Below the pieces are notes generated by a model that was not told the origin of the DNA, ran no database searches, and saw only the letters and a list, made by a program, of their open reading frames with translations. Source: Sorghum bicolor (Eukaryota > Streptophyta > Magnoliopsida > Poales > Poaceae). Taken from it: DNA of 64,000 nucleotides. The translations under genes and the position numbers were made by a program. The stretch spans positions 43,256,434-43,320,433 of the forward strand of contig NC_012871.2 of the NCBI RefSeq assembly GCF_000003195.3, given 5' to 3'. Position 1 is the first letter of the stretch. Every line of letters starts with the position of its first letter. Positions 45,906 through 57,225 of this stretch are shown here, piece after piece.

Positions 45906-47137
45906 TGTTGACGGTTCTTAAGTATCAATTTTAATTAACAAATAAACAAGAGAAAGGACCAATATGCAAACAACACCTAGAATTAGGGTTTGATCTGACA
46001 GAATTCCACGAGTTTTGTTGTTTATCTGTTTCTGCAGGGGGTTATCAGGAAATAAGGAAGAAAGGCCCACATGTCGGAATTACATAGAGATATCAACGCA
46101 TCGCGCAATTTTCTACCATCTAGAAGACTCCAGAAGCCACGGGAAGAAAGCAGAGGCCGAAAGGGGCCAGGCCCAGGGCACCCGCCCTGAGGACCTAGGC
46201 GCCTGCCCTCTGTTGGATGCCAATCAGGACTCTTTTCGCACACGACGTTCCACTAACCTAAAGGATCAAGGATAACCGTCCAATCAATGTCGGTTTGATC
46301 CAATGGCTCACGTTCACTTGAGGGGACTATAAAACCAGAGCCCCTGGCCCTTGGAGGAGACAAGTTTATCATAGAGTTGAGGGGAGCCCTCGAAGGAAAA
46401 CCTCTTCTCTAAATAAAATTTCTTTTTAGGCTTAGCAACCAATGTGAGTAGAAATAGATCCTCTAGTTTCTACTAGATTGAGAGAGATAGAGTGGAGGTG
46501 TAGATTGGAGGAAGCCCGGCCTGTCGTTGTCTACTCCGAGCTTGTACCTGCGGGATCAAGTTCTCCTAACCCGAGGCTTGCTCCTAGTATTCTTCAGTAT
46601 TTCGACTTCTAAATTCTAGTAAGTTCTTGTTTTATTGTTCATTTGGTTTATGAGTTTACTTTAATCTCTTCGCGTAGAGTTTAGAGTAATCATCTCTAGC
46701 GTAGATGTGGTGTTTAAGCTAGGATACTCATAGATATTCCCTGACTAGCTAGACCGTGGTAGTAGTGAGGAACGTGACAATTCCGAGTTACCTTTGCAGA
46801 CCATATCTCGTTAGCAGGAAGGATAAGGTGTATAGGTGCGGGTTGAACATCCTTTGTGGTGTCTAGATTCCGTTAGCCTCCCCGATAGAACAGTAGATCA
46901 TCCTTACCAAGGTTAGAAGAAGATTATGGTTGTAGTCTTCTCTATTTATCACTCACATCGAGAAACATTATTTGTTGCCTAAAGGGTTAGTAGTAATAGA
47001 CCGGGTTAGTCAGATGCACTCTTTCTCCTAGTGGTAAAAAAATAAATACGATACTCTAGATAACCTCCCGGGTGAAGTGCTCACTGATATCTGTGCGCTT
47101 GCGGATCAATTCCTTATGGCGTTCCCAAATATCAACA
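45906..47137 (+). repeat. Athila LTR3 (1232 bp)
   Basis: TGTTGACGG..ATATCAACA, 5' LTR of Athila copy II, followed by its primer site. Confidence 0.9.
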
Positions 47138-47145
47138 AGCATTTC

Positions 47146-47162
47146 TGGCGCCGTTGCCGGGG
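47146..47162 (+). promoter_or_regulatory. Primer binding site, Athila copy II
   Basis: TGGCGCCGTTGCCGGGG, a perfect complement to the tRNA-Asp 3' end as known for Athila. Confidence 0.88.
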
Positions 47163-47271
47163 AGACAGACGGTTTGCTGAGATAACCTTGAGTCTTACTA
47201 CTAGCTTGTATCTATACTTTTATATTTTTTTATCTTTTATATTCTGTATTTATTTTCTTTACTCTTACCTT

Positions 47272-48038
47272 ATGGAAAACCAAGATTCTAACTCAATCTA
47301 CCAATTTGCAACACCTTCGGAAACTGACCTTTTACCATGGGAATCATCACAACCTATCCAAACATCCCAGTATAGGTTAGGTTCTAGGTTGATTGCCATG
47401 ATTCAAAACCTATCTTTTTCGAGAAAGGAAGATGAGAACCCTTACCTTCATATTAGAGATTTTGAGCAAACATGTGATTGTCTTCGCATTGAAGGCATTT
47501 CTGATAAAACTTTATGTTGGAAGCTTTTTCCTTTTTCCTTAAGGGGAGAAGCTAGACAATGGTACAGTCAGAAGGCAAGTCAACAATGAGGTGAATGGGG
47601 AGTTTTACGAGCCAACTTTTGTCTAGATTTTTATTCCCGCGACCGTATCGGCGACCTTAGACTCGAAGTCCTATCTTTTAAACAAAAAGATAATGAAACT
47701 TTGGGAAAATCCTGGAAACGTTTTTCTGATCTTTTAGAATCTGGTCCAAACCTTAATCTTGAAGACCCTGTTCCTTTATTTCACTTTTTTCGAGGTCTTC
47801 AGAAAAATCATAAACAAATGCTACACACAATGTCTAGAGGTTCTTTCTTTCGCATCCCTACTAATGAAGCTAGAGTGATCCTAGATAGAATCCTAGAAGC
47901 TGAGATGGATAATACCCTTCATGATGAAACCTACGAAGACAAAGTAGACACTCTGCCAAATTCTTCATCTACTTTAGCTATCCTAGGTTCTGAGCCACAA
48001 GAGGAAGAAATTCCACCACCGGACTTCATGCTGGATAT
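47272..48038 (+). pseudogene. gag: gag of Athila copy II, split by insertion
   Basis: ATG at 47272 (MENQDSNSIYQFATP). Capsid motifs as in copy I (LFPFSLRGEARQWYS, FFRGLQKNHKQMLHTMS). TGA at 47587 replaces CGA of copy I. It retains the ILDRILEAEMDNT segment lost from copy I. The reading frame is cut at 48038 (FMLDI) by the minus-strand element and resumes at 55745. Confidence 0.82.
48034..48038. repeat. Target-site duplication GATAT (left)
   Basis: GATAT before TGTTGG and again at 55745-55749 after GTCAACA. In copy I the same site (about 38046) is uninterrupted. Confidence 0.9.
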
Positions 48039-49320
48039 TGTTGGATATTTTAAACGCAAACAGAAAAATCCACAAGCGCACGGATACCGATGTAGCTTTC
48101 ACCCGGGAGTATTCTAGAGTATCGATTTTCCACAAGGAACGTGAGTGTACTAATTAAGATTCAAGATCGCCCAAGGATAACTATATAATTATTTTTGGTG
48201 GGAAGAGAGGAAGTTTCCTGAGAGTTCTCTAGTTGATCTAAGAATCAAGAATTACTTCAAAGATTATCTATTTCGGGACATCAGAACACTAACCACAGAA
48301 AGAGATGAGAAGGGGGCTAGGAAGCTCTGACTACGGTCCTACAAACACCGATCCGAACGAGGTAGAATACATCGATCGTTAGGGCTGTCACTACCCTAGG
48401 GCTACCACAACAATCCGCAGGATTGGGTGCAATTCCAGGTAATTGCAAGACTAAACACCACGTCTAATCTATTAATTACTACTCTAATGTTGCAAAGATT
48501 AGAGCACTTGATGCAAGCGGGAATCCAATAAATAACTTGAATGTAAATAAAAGTAATTAAAGAACTTAGGATTATGAATTGAAGAACCTGGAGAACGATG
48601 AAGAATGAACCAGTTGCTGCAAAAGTACAATGTTGAGGAAGATCCGACAGATCCGGCTCCTCCTCCTCCGCTCTCCTCTTCTCTCTCCCTATTTTCTAGA
48701 TTACAACTAGAACTAACTAGAACTATAACTAGAGGAACTAGAACTAGAACTAGATGAACTAGAACTAGATCTAGATGAACTAGAGGTAGAACTAGAAGAA
48801 CTAGAGGGATCCTCTCTACTTGGATGAAGAATTGAAACCCTAACTTTGATTCTGTAGAAGAGGTATGATCTCCAGGGGCCAGGGGGTCTGGTTATATAGT
48901 CTTTTCAGATGAATCTGGGCCGTCGGATCAAACCGACATTGATCGCACGGTTTTCCTTGATCCTTTAGGTCGGTGGAGCGTTGTCCGCGAAACGTGTCCG
49001 AATTGGTCTCTGGAAGTGGGCGGGCGCCCAAGGGACTAGGGCGGGCGCCCTGTGCCTGAGCCCTCTCGGCCTCCGCTTCCGTCCTGTGGCTTCTGGAGTA
49101 TTCTAGATGATAGAAAATTGCACGGCACGTTAATATCTCTATGTAAACCCGACGTGTGGGCCTTTCTTCCATATTTCCTGATAACCCCCTGCAGAAATAG
49201 ACAAACAACAAAACTTGTGGAATTCTGTCAGATAAAACCCTAAGTCTAGGTGTTGGTTGCATTTGGATCCTTTTCCATGATTAGTTGATGGTTAAATGTG
49301 AGCATTAAGGACTGTCAACA
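48039..49320 (-). repeat. 3' LTR of the non-autonomous Athila relative (1282 bp)
   Basis: Plus strand TGTTGGATATT..CTGTCAACA. TATA box on the minus strand around 48891-48898, next to GGGCGCCC-type motifs at about 49018-49050. ACTAGA-type short repeats at about 48705-48800. Confidence 0.9.
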
Positions 49321-49335
49321 AGCTCCTCCAAGCTT
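49321..49335 (-). promoter_or_regulatory. Polypurine tract of the non-autonomous Athila relative
   Basis: Minus strand AAGCTTGGAGGAGCT directly before TGTTGACAG. The upstream GGGACGAGCAAATG block parallels GAGGACGAGTAAAAG before Athila LTR2. Confidence 0.75.
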
Positions 49336-51479
49336 AACATTTGCTCGTCCCTGAGCAAAGATGGACTCAAGAGTTTCTGCAGTGGTTTCATGACTTAAAG
49401 ATACACATGCGTTCAAATAAGATCTCATCTCTGGGTTAGGGTAAACTGTTAAGATTTAGACTTACTCATTGTACCTTCCACCATGGGGCTTGCAACCGTC
49501 ACTTGTGTCTTGAGTAGTTAAAAGATAGAACGGTCTAGTCAAGCGCCATGTCTCTTGTTCTTCGATTAACTATAGCTCTGGAGTTTTTGCAGATTTTCAA
49601 ATAAAACTCAGAGATTCCTTGTATGACTCTCTCTAGTCTCTCTTTTGTGGTATTTGTGGATCCTTACCAAGGCAGTGATGGTGCATGCCTTCTCTCAAAG
49701 TATGTGGTATTTTTGGTATGAGGCATAGTGACATTGCCTTCTCTCTCACCCTACTCTAATAAGGTTTTGATATCTGGAGCTCATAGGTGGGAGACAACTA
49801 ATACATACTTACAAGACATTTATTGCATAGTCAAACCATGGATCCAGAAGAACAAGTCAATAAGTCAAATCAAGATGTGCATGTGTGGCGAATGAATGGT
49901 GCATGGTAATGATGGTGATAACAATGGTGAAAGTCTAATTCTACTTGTGCTCTTTTGAGGGGATACATACCTTTCTCGCTCTTTTGAAACTTTTTGAGGA
50001 GAATGAGATGCTCTATATTTTCTTTTTCTTTTCTCTCAGGTGGGTAACTTGTACCCATAATTCTACTGTCGGACACTTGTCCATTTTTACCTCTCGTCTC
50101 ACTTTTTCTTTTCTTTCGAGGTTCCGGGCACTTGCCCTTTTTATTTCCTCGTATCTCCTTTTTTTTCTTTTTTTTAGAGCACTCATCTCCTGAAATAATA
50201 TAGCAAATGGTAGTAACAAGATAACTTGAGCATTTATTTCACAGGGAAAAACAGAAATGTTTTTGGCTATTCTCTCCCGGATTAGGAGTAGAATATTTTT
50301 AGGTGATTCTGGAGATGGAAATGGGTGGATATATGTAGTAGCATGTATGAGTGAACGTGCAAGTGATTCTTGATTTAACCACATGACAAGCTCCTAAGGG
50401 TCTACACAGCTTGACCCCACTCAATGCTCATAAGCAGTAAAAAGTAAATGTGTGGCTCAAAGTCTAGCAAGCATGTATATATGGCTGTGGTAGGAATTTA
50501 AACTCTCATCATATAGGAACTCGTCATGTGATATTTTAAAGATTTTTTTTTCAAAGATAAAATTCTCTAGAATTCTAGCATCTCTAGGAACAGATAAACA
50601 GCAGCTCAACCTTCCCATATCATATCCGTTAACGACTTAGACTTTAGATCAAGTACTCTCCCCACAAGTTTAGATTTAGAGCAAATCTTAATTAATAACA
50701 GTCATGCCTAAACTTGAGAGAGATTTCAATTTTGAGAACTAGTCATGGTAGAGCAACTATTCATCATTTCCATGTGAGAGCTTATCATGAGGGTTCATAG
50801 CGAACTTTATTTATTTATTTATTTAGCAAACTAAGCACAGATATATATAAGCACAAAATCTTTATTTGGGTTTTTATGATCATGCATCTTTTTATTATTT
50901 GAGTAAAATATAAACATGAGTAGAGCACTTAGCTAGATAAATGAGGTTGCTCTCCCCCAAGCTGGGTTTTGACGTAATTCCTTCTAATGTAGCTAGCAGG
51001 TGGTGGAGGTGTATTGGAATGTCAGCAGCACCCTGACAGCAATTACTATGTCCTCCGTCTACTAATCTTCTTTGATCCTTGAATTCTGTGGAGCTCAAAT
51101 AGACAACAACGCTTTGTGGAACTAGTTAACTATTAGCATAAATATTTAGCCTTTATCATGTTGAGCTTCCTCTAATAAATTTTACTCTCTTTGGTAGGAT
51201 CATAAATCTATTTTTATAATTTTATTTTTATAGGACAGGAATATATTTATTTTATTTTTATGCCACCACAGTGAATGTACTTATGGGTTTTATGCCATGA
51301 GCATACTCACATGGGGCTTACTTAACATTTTTATTTTCTTTTCAAGATGATCTGAACCTGATTAACTAACCAAACTATTTTAAATAATTGAAAGGAAAAG
51401 GATAACTACCAAGTTTACCTCTTGGCAAGGCGTTCGGTGTTTTTAAGTCCTCCGAACGGGACTCTCCATTTTTTCAGTT
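49336..51479 (-). other. Noncoding 3' region of the non-autonomous element
   Basis: No coding frame with a domain. A block at about 50035-50170 resembles the Athila 3' UTR (minus-strand GGACAAGTGTCCGACAGTAG), and a polypurine-like site lies at 50951-50965. Small ORFs at 49870-50384 are in this UTR-like sequence and are not called. Confidence 0.65.
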
Positions 51480-51482
51480 GTC

Positions 51483-52136
51483 CTAGAATTTGCTGGATGG
51501 CGTAGTCGGTGGTTTCGGCGGTGCTTCCTCTTCGTGTATAACTATCTTCTCTCTCCACACCTGACTCGGTGCTACGGTCTCCTCAGGACAGTTCTGTTCA
51601 AGTTGTATGTCTTCCGACATTACCACTTCTCCTTCGTAGTCTGCCCATCTGTCCTTGATGATTTGCCTCCTCTGGTTGTGGTTGCGTCGTCGTCTTCTTG
51701 TCCTGACCTGCTTAGAGTCTTCAACTACATAGTTGGGGTCAGTAAAACAGTGGCGTACCTTCTCAGAGGGGAAGTGCATGTAGACTTCTCCGGTTCCAAT
51801 GTAGATGATTGCTTTAACGGTGCTGAGGAACGGTCTTCCAAGAATGATGGGTGGATCGTACTCGTCTTCTCCCATGTCAATAACCTTCAACCTTTCAGAA
51901 TGTCTGATCTGCATCTGGAGCTGAATGTATGTCGGTTTTAGGGGCATGGTTCCGAATAGGAGCTCATATGTGACTGCAGCCATTATGTTGACGTCAGATC
52001 CGGTGTCGTAGAGTGTCTTGTGAAAAGAATATCCGTTGATTGTGCACTCGATGCTTGGAACACCAGGGTCGTCCTTCTTGATCAAGAAAGGCGACTTGAG
52101 TTGACGATCTTGACCTCCTTGAGCCGCAGTGACCAT
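51483..52136 (-). pseudogene. Retropepsin-like domain, second of two
   Basis: A 217-codon open frame. SPFLIKKDDPGVPSIEC leads to the active site LYDTGSDVNIMAAVTYELLF, then YDPPIILGRPFLSTVKAII (flap and hydrophobic motif), an Arg-rich stretch (VRTRRRRRNHNQRR) and an acidic/Pro-rich tail ending PKPPTTPSSKF. This is an Athila-type aspartic protease with an intact D-T-G. No RT follows; the frame ends about 2.1 kb before the polypurine tract. The open frame is maintained while the rest is degraded. Confidence 0.75.
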
Positions 52137-52179
52137 CTTAGCTGACTCAGTCTACATTTGCTTGTTCCTGTTTCTCGTG

Positions 52180-52658
52180 TTGGTCCTCTTCCTTGGTTTA
52201 TGTCGAGATTGCTCTGAGATTTATGTAGTCTTGTTCTTGAAGGAAAACATCTCCTTCCTCCCCTTGATGTAGAAACTGATCTTGGTAGCACTAGCGTAGA
52301 TGATAGCTCCCGAAGTGTTTAGGAATGGCCTCCCTAGAATGATGGGTGCCCTCTCATCTGTACCAGTATCTATCACCACGAAGTCTGCTGGGGCTTACAA
52401 GGTACCAACTCGGACGCAGAGGTTTTTCAATTTTCCCTTTGGGAAACTTAGCGTACGATCTGCAAGCTGCAAACACATGGCTGTTTCTAATAAAGGATGT
52501 GTAAAGAATTTTTCATAGAGTACCCTGGGCATAATGTTGACGCTAGAGCCAAAGTCGCAGAGTGCTTCTAGGAAGTCCACCATGCCGATGGAGATCGGGA
52601 TAACGAGGCAACCTCGATTGCCTCTCTTGACCGGCAGAAGGTCAGTAATTACTTCCAC
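52180..52658 (-). pseudogene. Retropepsin-like domain, first of two
   Basis: Upstream on the minus strand: IPISIGMVDFLEALCDFGSSVNIMPRVLYEKFF (shown in part), where D-F-G replaces D-T/S-G, then LQLADRTLSFPKGKLKN. A TAA near 52395 interrupts; after it APADFVVIDTGTDERAPIILG and GRPFLNTSGAIIYASATK complete the domain. It is arranged in tandem with the second domain, about 50 codons apart. It resembles the usual Athila protease, so the pair looks like a duplication. Confidence 0.7.
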
Positions 52659-54453
52659 AATGGGGTTACTCCAGTAGTTACGTCCTCAAGCATCTCAGGG
52701 CAGTGATTGCCTGAGTGTCCAGTATCTCTAGTGTGTTTGTGCTCGTAGATCTAGGTTCTTCACTTGGTGGAGTCTGGGAGTTGTAAAAGTCCTTCATATT
52801 TTGCTCGAAGTGTATCTGCTCATAGAGACAAGGCAGAGATCAAGTGCATGGGCCCTGTTGGTGGAAAACACCAACAGAACCAAAAGTGTATTTGTTCTCT
52901 CTAACCTTAAGCATAGTGAGCAAGACAAAGTTGATGGATAATAAGATCATGAGTGTAGCATTTAAAACATTTGTCAGATCAGATCGCTCAACCTAATGGA
53001 AAGATAATCTATCTATATTTATGTTGTTTTTTATAAAATATATCTTCCAAAGATTGAGTGTGCAACATTTTAGCTCATATGATTAGGAGTGTGGGATCAC
53101 AAAGGTAGAAGGACTAAACATATTGGATCGATTGGGTTGGTTATCTAGAGTTGTAAAGCATACATGTTTGTCTCTTTTATCCATGTGAATGCCAGAACCA
53201 AGGAGAAGCTTATAAAAGTGATAGTCAAGTACCTTGAGATGTTACCTTACTTGAAGAGTGATGGTACAGTATCACCTTGTGGAAGCTTTCCTTTCTTAGC
53301 GGTTGTGCATCGTGTTTGTGGCACCCTCCATGGATCATCTCTTATGAGCTATGCCTTCCTTGTGTAAATTGTTAAACTTCATGTGTCTCTCTCTTTGTCT
53401 CCAATGTGAGTTTGTCTCAGGACTTCTCAGGTCGATATTGAAAGTTTTCCTGCAGGGGTTAGTCCAACAGAATATCCAATATCTACTATAGCATAATATC
53501 GGCTCAAAAATCAACCTAGACACCATGTCTAATTTGATTTAGGAGGGCATTTTAACCTAAGCATTATGCTTAATTTAAAATCCCTTGGAAATAAGATCAT
53601 CATTCCTAAACTAAGCACCATGCTTAATTAAGAGATAAATGAAACTACTCCAAACCTAGACATATACTAAAGCAAATAAAGGTAGCATGGGAGCATTTAT
53701 AGAAGTCTACTAAAGTGGAGATGAAGAAGTGTGATTAGTATTTAACAAATTAAGCATGTCTCAAAGGTAGGGACAACCAACATAGCAACATGGCAAAGGA
53801 TGTTTTTATGTAAAGTACTCCCCCAAGCTTGAATTTTGCAAAATTCAAGTTTGGATGAATTTAATTCAATGTTGTATGATGATTGGTTGGACATACCTTG
53901 TGCTTGTCATTCATCCGATCTTCTTGCTCCAATCCTAGAAAGGTTAGTGACAAGAATACCCGAAGGAAATTTTTTTTACAATTATCCTTATATGCTCAAA
54001 ACACAAGATAATGTTGCAAATAATTAAAAGCTCATGTTACGATCTGATGAGTGCTTATTTTAGGACACTAAGCTTGTCCTTGGGAAACCATTAATTTATG
54101 TCAGCGAAGTGGTTTCCCCTCCAACGCTGACCTATATCAAGATCAACTCAACGAGATCTGCAAAATTTATTATAGACATATGCATCGACAACCACCCTTT
54201 TAAAGTTTTTATAAATAGAAAGGAAGTGGGGTTCGAGATCTCGAATGTGGTGATGTTGGAGAGACCAATGGATTGTGAAGATGTTGCATATGAGCATGGA
54301 GTAAATGAAGTGGCTATGAAATAAATTCCATGGTCATTAATGCTTAGAGTGAAATCCATGTGGTATGGTGAAAATGATAAGGTGAGTGTGGTAAAAAAGG
54401 AAAAGAAAAAGGATACACAGATGACTTGGTTCGAAACTAGCACAGCTACCATT
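52659..54453 (-). other. 5' internal region of the non-autonomous element
   Basis: Mostly degraded. A short gag-tail-like stretch (YEQIHFEQNMKDFYNSQTPP) reads on the minus strand at about 52780-52840. A 22-bp perfect palindrome lies at 53828-53849, beside a polypurine-like site (53816-53830, minus). Plus-strand ORFs near 53836-54324 have no recognised domain. Confidence 0.55.
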
Positions 54454-54470
54454 CCCTGGCAACGGCGCCA
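54454..54470 (-). promoter_or_regulatory. Primer binding site of the non-autonomous element
   Basis: Minus strand TGGCGCCGTTGCCAGGG, tRNA-Asp type with one mismatch, seven bases from the LTR edge at 54478. Confidence 0.85.
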
Positions 54471-54477
54471 GAAAGCT

Positions 54478-55744
54478 TGTTGGATATTTTAAACGCAAAC
54501 AGAAAAATCCACAAGCGCACGGATACCGATGTAGCTTTCACCCGGGAGTATTCCAGAGTATCGATTTTCCACAGGGAACGTGAGTGTACTAATTAAGATT
54601 CAAGATCGCCCAAGGATAACTATATAATTATTTTTGGTGGGAAGAGAGGAAGTTTCCTGAGAGTTCTCAAATTGATCTAAGAATCAAGAATTACTTCAAA
54701 GATTATCTATTTTGGGACATCAGAACACTAACCACAGAAAGAGATGAGAAGGGGGCTAGGAAGCTCTGACTACGGTCCTACAAACACCGATCCGAACGAG
54801 GTGGAATACGTCGACCGTTAGGGCTGTCACTACCCTAGGGCTATCACAACAATCCGCAGGATTGGGTGCAATTCCAGGTAATTGCAAGACTAAACAACAC
54901 GTCTAATCTATTAATTACTACTCTAATGTTGCAAAGATTAGAGCACTTGATGCAAGCGGGAATCCAATAAATAACTTGAATGTAAATAAAAGTAATTAAA
55001 GAACTCAGGATTATGATTTGAAGAACCTAGAGAACGACGAAGAACGAACCAGTTGCTGCAAAAGTACAATGTTGAGGAAGATCCGACAGATCCGGCTCCT
55101 CCTCCTCCGCTCTCCTCTTCTCTCACCCTATTTTCTAGATTACAACTAGAACTAACTAGAACTAGAACTAGAGGAACTAGAACTAGAACTAGATCTAGAT
55201 GAACTAGAGGTAGAACTAGAAGAACTAGAGGGATCCTCTCTACTTGGATGAAGAATTGAAGCCCTAACTTTGATTCTGTAGAAGAGGTATGATCTCTAGG
55301 GGCCAGGGGGTCTGGTTATGTAGTATTTTTAGATGAATCTGGGTTGTCGGATCAAACCGACATTGATCGCACGGTTTTCCTTGATCCTTTAGGTCGGCGG
55401 AGCGTTGTCCGCGAAACGTGTCCGAATTGGTCTTTGGAAGTGGGCGGGCGCCCAAGGGACTAGGGCGGGCGCCCTGTGCCTAAGCCCTCTCGGCCTCCGC
55501 TTCGGTCCCGTGGCTTCTGGAGTCTTCTAGATGATAGAAAATTGCACGGCACGTTAATATCTCTATGTAAACCCGACGTGTGGGCCTTTCTTCCATATTT
55601 CCTGATAACCCCCTGCAGAAATAGACAAACACCAAAACTTGTGGAATTCTGTCAGATAAAACCCTAAGTCTAGGTGTTGGTTGCATTTGGATCCTTTTCC
55701 ATGATTAGTTGATGGTTAAATGTGAGCATTAAGGACTGTCAACA
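54478..55744 (-). repeat. 5' LTR of the non-autonomous Athila relative (1267 bp)
   Basis: Same as 48039-49320 with few substitutions and a shorter ACTAGA repeat tract (about 55142-55232). Few differences between the LTRs point to a younger insertion than its host element. Confidence 0.9.
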
Positions 55745-57172
55745 GATATAGAATCTGATCTTTTTGCCGATTTTGGAAACATTTCAAACTACCATTCTAT
55801 TGACAAACCCCAAAACAGCCAGTTTAGCATTTATTTGCCAAGTGAATATCAATTGAGAGAGCTTATCTCAGTCATGTGTAGTGAGTGGTTGGAGGAATCG
55901 GAGCTTTCCTCTGATGTGATCCGTTTGGACACACCCTCTATAACTATACGCTGTGCTTATAATTCTGATCGATTTAATGCTCTCTATAATCCTGTTGTGG
56001 GGATCAACATCATGTCTGAATCTTTTGCACTTAAACTATTTAAAAATCTTGTCTTAACCCCCACAACAAAGGTCATAAAGGAATCTTCGGGACGATTAGT
56101 CCCCAGTCTTGGAATTATTAATGTCCTACCTCTTACGGTAGAAGGCTCCATGGTTCATTTGAACTTCTATATCTTTGATACATGGGACTTCGACCTATTG
56201 ATAGGACAACCTTTTAGAAGACTCCTTTATGAAGGTCATACTGGAAAGCTACACATTTCTTTTGGAAGAGCTTTTAAAATCCCAATAACAATTTCACACT
56301 CCTTAAATAATAAGGCCGAGTCATATCTTTTGCCTGATCCTATGGAGGAGGTAAAGGCTGCATCTCTTGAGCTTTTAGAAGAATTAGACGTAGAAGACGA
56401 AACTCCTTTCTTCATAGAAGAAGAAGCCGAACCTTCTGAACCTGAACCCTTAGATGAGTTTGCAGAAACACCTAGACCCCCACAGAGCTTAAAACTTTAC
56501 CACCTGGTCTTATCTATGCTTTCCTAAACAATAATCCAGAGTTTCCTGTGATCATTAGCGATAAACTCACTCAGGAGCAAACTCTACGATTAATGACCAT
56601 TCTTGAGAAACATCACTCAGTTTTCGGCTACTCACTCCAAGATCTTACAGGAATCAGTCCTATGATTTGTACCCATCGTATTCCAACAGATCCTTATGTT
56701 TCACCTTCTCGTGAACCCCAACGTAGACTTAACAACACTATGAGAGAGGTAGTTAAAAAGGAAGTTATAAAGTTGCTGCATGCAGGGATTATATATCCTG
56801 TGCCGCACAGTGAGTGGGTGAGCCCAGTTCAAGTTGTGCCTAATAAGGGAGGCATGACTGTTATTATGAATGAAAAGAATGAGCTAATTCCGCAACGCAC
56901 CGTCACAGGATGGCGGATGTGCATAGATTATAGAAAACTAAACAAAGCCACGAGAAAGGATCACTTTCATTTACCTTTCATAGATGAGATGCTAGAGCGG
57001 TTAGCAAACCATTCATTCTTCTGTTTCTTAGATGGATATTCAGGGTATCATCAGATCCCGATCCATCCTGATGATCAAAGCAAAACCACTTTTACATGCC
57101 CATATTGAACTTATGCTTACCGTAGAATGTCTTTTGGGTTATGTAATGCACCAGCCTCTTTTCAAAGATGCA
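55745..57172 (+). pseudogene. pol: Protease-like region and RT start of Athila copy II
   Basis: Resumes after the GATAT duplication: linker, protease-like region with NALYNPVVGINIMSESF and DFDLLIGQPFRRLL, linker (LTQEQTLRLMTILEKHH), RT ([62 protein letters not shown]). A frameshift lies near 56490 and a TGA near 57106 (copy I has GGA). It ends at 57172, before the catalytic FMDD, and joins Tekay sequence at TGAT, which occurs in both partners. Confidence 0.85.
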
Positions 57173-57225
57173 TGATCAAACAGGATATCAATCCTTGGCA
57201 ATGGATACTTATTTTTGATTGTCAC
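57173..57225. repeat. 53-bp direct repeat flanking the Athila array (right copy)
   Basis: Second copy of Tekay RT bases 35901-35953. Tekay sequence then continues without a gap from 57226. Confidence 0.9.

Larger units (their letters stand above)
48039..55744 (-). mobile_element. Non-autonomous Athila-related element (7.7 kb)
   Basis: LTRs at 48039-49320 and 54478-55744, primer site 54454-54470, polypurine tract 49321-49335, all on the minus strand. The internal region (5.2 kb) encodes two retropepsin-like domains and a bit of gag-like tail, but no RT, RNase H or integrase. Minus-strand LTR start TGTTGACAG, the CTGCAGGGGGTTATC block and GC-rich motifs are shared with the Athila array, so it is a relative that must have used another element's enzymes. 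Confidence 0.85.
35954..57172 (+). mobile_element. Tandem Athila array, right end truncated
   Basis: Plus-strand order: LTR1, full internal region, LTR2, internal region reduced to about 700 bp of 3' UTR, LTR3, internal region of a second copy up to mid RT. A minus-strand Athila relative (48039-55744) is inserted in the second copy. The array begins cleanly with TGTTGACGG next to GTCAC, but its right end stops inside RT at 57172 and joins Tekay sequence. Athila identity rests on the tRNA-Asp primer site, RT motifs (NELIPQRTVTGWRMCIDY, RLANHSFFCFLDGYSGY) and extra sequence 3' of pol. Confidence 0.88.

Noticed and set aside
53836..54324. Plus-strand ORFs inside the non-autonomous element as a captured gene
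   Set aside because: They lack an ATG at the reported starts, are short, interrupted, and have no recognisable domain; kept only as a remark on the region.
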